Below are positions 5,101-6,497 of a stretch of 6,497 bases of DNA, in pieces. The position numbers and the translations under genes were made by a program. The notes beneath the pieces were generated by a model. The model ran no database searches and was not told where the DNA came from. It saw only the letters and a list, made by a program, of their open reading frames with translations. Each line of letters starts with the position of its first letter. Within the stretch, counting starts at the first letter, position 1. Origin of the DNA: Clostridia bacterium (GTDB lineage: Bacteria > Bacillota_A > Clostridia > Oscillospirales > CAG-272); contig JAFYPS010000186.1 in NCBI GenBank assembly GCA_017547395.1, positions 1 to 6,497 of the forward strand, given 5' to 3'.

Positions 5101-6042
5101 TTACTTCTTCATTGCGATGGCTTCTTTTGCCTGCTTTGCAATGTTAGCAGCGGTGAGACCGTACTCTTCAAGGAGTTCGGGAACCTGTCCGCTCTTACCG
5201 AACTTGTCGTTTACACCTACGCGGCGAACGGGAACGGGGCAGTTTTCAGCCACAACTTCAGCAACTGCACTTCCGAGACCGCCGATAATGCTATGTTCCT
5301 CTGCGGTAACGATAGCACCGGTTTCCTTTGCAGCCTTGGTAATGATTTCAGCATCAATAGGCTTGATTGTGTGAATGTTGATTACGCGAGCGCTGATGTT
5401 GTCAGCCGCGAGAATTTCAGCCGCTTCAACAGCCATATGAACGGTAAGACCTGTTGCAATGATCGTAACATCCTTGCCGTCACGAAGTTCAACACCGCGA
5501 CCAAGCTCGAACTTGTAGTCCTCACCGTTAACAGTGGGAACTGCATATCTGCCGAATCGCATATAAACGGGACCGTTGTGGTCGATAGCAGCCTTAACGG
5601 CAGCCTTTGCCTCTACGTCGTCTGCGGGATTGATGATTACCATACCGGGGATGGTGCGCATAAGTGCAATGTCTTCGTTGCACTGGTGGGTAGCGCCGTC
5701 CTCACCTACGGTGATACCTGCGTGAGTTGCGCCGATTTTAACGTTGAGGTGGGGGTAACCGATGGAGTTACGAACCTGCTCAAATGCTCTGCCTGCTGCA
5801 AACATTGCAAAGGTAGAAGCGAAGGGAATGCAGCCGGATGCTGCAAGACCGCCTGCGACGCTCATCATATTGCCTTCTGCGATACCGCAGTCAAAGAAGC
5901 GCTCGGGATATGCCGCCTTGAACTTGCAAGTCTTGGTAGCCTCTGCAAGGTCGGCATCGAGTACTACGAGATTTTTATACTGTGCGCCGAGTTCGACCAG
6001 CGCTTCGCCATAGGATTCTCTTGTTGCTTTCTTATCTGCCAT
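5101..6042 (-). CDS. Transketolase C-terminal subunit (split transketolase)
   Basis: This 313-residue protein carries the pyrimidine-binding domain and the C-terminal domain of transketolase. With its N-terminal partner it moves two-carbon ketol units between sugar phosphates in the non-oxidative pentose phosphate pathway, using thiamine diphosphate. Visible features are GIAEGNM (53-59), whose E56 is the Glu that activates the thiamine pyrimidine ring, and the family motif GEDGATHQ (113-120) with H119. TAEEHSIIGGLGSAV (247-261) is typical of the C-terminal domain. The length is normal for the split form. A strong ribosome binding site, AAGGAGGT (5051-5058 plus-side positions shifted to 6051-6058), lies 8 bases before the ATG. 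The gap to the N-subunit stop is 18 bases, so the two are co-transcribed, and a terminator follows at once. A 1-deoxyxylulose-5-phosphate synthase is less likely, given the split gene and GEDGATHQ. Confidence 0.95.
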   Translation of the reverse strand: MADKKATRESYGEALVELGAQYKNLVVLDADLAEATKTCKFKAAYPERFFDCGIAEGNMMSVAGGLAASGCIPFASTFAMFAAGRAFEQVRNSIGYPHLNVKIGATHAGITVGEDGATHQCNEDIALMRTIPGMVIINPADDVEAKAAVKAAIDHNGPVYMRFGRYAVPTVNGEDYKFELGRGVELRDGKDVTIIATGLTVHMAVEAAEILAADNISARVINIHTIKPIDAEIITKAAKETGAIVTAEEHSIIGGLGSAVAEVVAENCPVPVRRVGVNDKFGKSGQVPELLEEYGLTAANIAKQAKEAIAMKK

Positions 6043-6060
6043 TGTTTCTTACCTCCTTTA

Positions 6061-6497
6061 TTATTTCAGGTCTTCCATAGCTGTAGCGAACTGCTCGTCA
6101 TTCGGAGCCTTGCCGTGCCAGCCAACCTGATTTTCCATAAAGGAGACGCCCTTACCCTTTACGGTCTTAGCGATAATAGCGGTGGGCTTACCCTTGGTAG
6201 CCTTTGCCGCTTCGACAGCCGCTTCAATTTCTTCAAAGTTGTGACCGTCGATAACGATAACGTTCCAGCCGAATGCCTTGAATTTTTCGTCGTGGGGAGT
6301 GGGATTCATAACCTCGGTAACCTTACCGTCAATCTGGAGACCGTTAAGGTCAACAAAGAGAGTAAAGTTGTCGAGATTGTAGTGAGATGCGAACATAGCC
6401 GCTTCCCAAACCTGACCTTCTTCACTTTCACCGTCGCCGATAGCACAGTAAACGCGATAATTCTCACCGTTTACCTTACCTGCAAGCGCGATACCGC
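6061..6497 (-). CDS. Transketolase N-terminal subunit, partial (5' end outside window)
   Basis: The reading frame is open to the right edge of the window, so only the last 144 codons or so of a protein usually about 270-280 residues long are present. It holds the thiamine diphosphate signature: GDGESEEGQVWEA (codons at about 6400-6460), followed after roughly 25 residues by DLNGLQIDG, the Asn-containing end of the GDG-N motif that binds Mg and diphosphate. KTVKGKGVSFMEN near the C-terminus is also typical of transketolase. The internal ATG at 6396 is not the start, because the GDG motif lies upstream of it. It pairs with the gene at 5101-6042, 18 bases downstream, to make one enzyme. The promoter is not in the window. 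Confidence 0.95.
   Translation of the reverse strand, partial: GIALAGKVNGENYRVYCAIGDGESEEGQVWEAAMFASHYNLDNFTLFVDLNGLQIDGKVTEVMNPTPHDEKFKAFGWNVIVIDGHNFEEIEAAVEAAKATKGKPTAIIAKTVKGKGVSFMENQVGWHGKAPNDEQFATAMEDLK

Noticed and set aside
6061..6396. A complete 111-residue protein starting at the ATG at 6396
   Set aside because: The frame stays open to the window edge, and the essential GDG motif of transketolase lies upstream of this ATG, so it is an internal methionine.

Overview
The window looks like chromosomal DNA from a Gram-positive, low-to-middle GC anaerobe, most likely a gut-type member of Clostridia. This rests on strong AGGAG-type ribosome binding sites, a sigma-A promoter with perfect -35 and -10 boxes, tight gene packing, a transketolase split into two genes (common in Clostridia but also found elsewhere), and homology style. 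The genus cannot be named from the sequence alone.

Every protein gene lies on the minus strand, so transcription runs from high to low coordinates. At the right edge (6497-5101) are the C-terminal half of the transketolase N-subunit gene and the complete C-subunit gene, closed by a strong intrinsic terminator at 5056-5093. Next comes an intergenic stretch of about 310 bases (4790-5100). It holds that terminator, an imperfect inverted repeat of 29-base arms that looks like an interspersed repeat element, and the promoter and operator of a LacI-family regulator gene (4789-3761).

The regulator is followed by a tightly packed four-gene run, 3691-143: an HpcH/HpaI-type class II aldolase, a D-2-hydroxyacid (glycerate-type) dehydrogenase, an aldo/keto reductase, and a cytoplasmic metallo-beta-lactamase-fold hydrolase of B3-like layout. 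Gaps are 1 to 12 bases and ribosome binding sites overlap upstream stop codons or coding ends. The same 15-base operator sequence, TGCAATCGGTTGCAC, occurs both at the regulator promoter and in front of the aldolase gene. The regulator therefore probably represses itself and the enzyme run in response to a small ligand. The enzymes suggest aldol cleavage of a 2-keto-3-deoxy sugar acid to pyruvate plus an aldehyde, with two reductases acting on the products. No dehydratase, kinase or transporter is in view, so the substrate is unknown.

The left edge (1-138) has no convincing protein gene. It carries a series of small perfect hairpins on the plus strand ending in a very strong plus-strand terminator (CCCCCCG/CGGGGGG plus a T run). 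This is best read as the 3' part of a structured non-coding RNA gene that converges on the enzyme operon.
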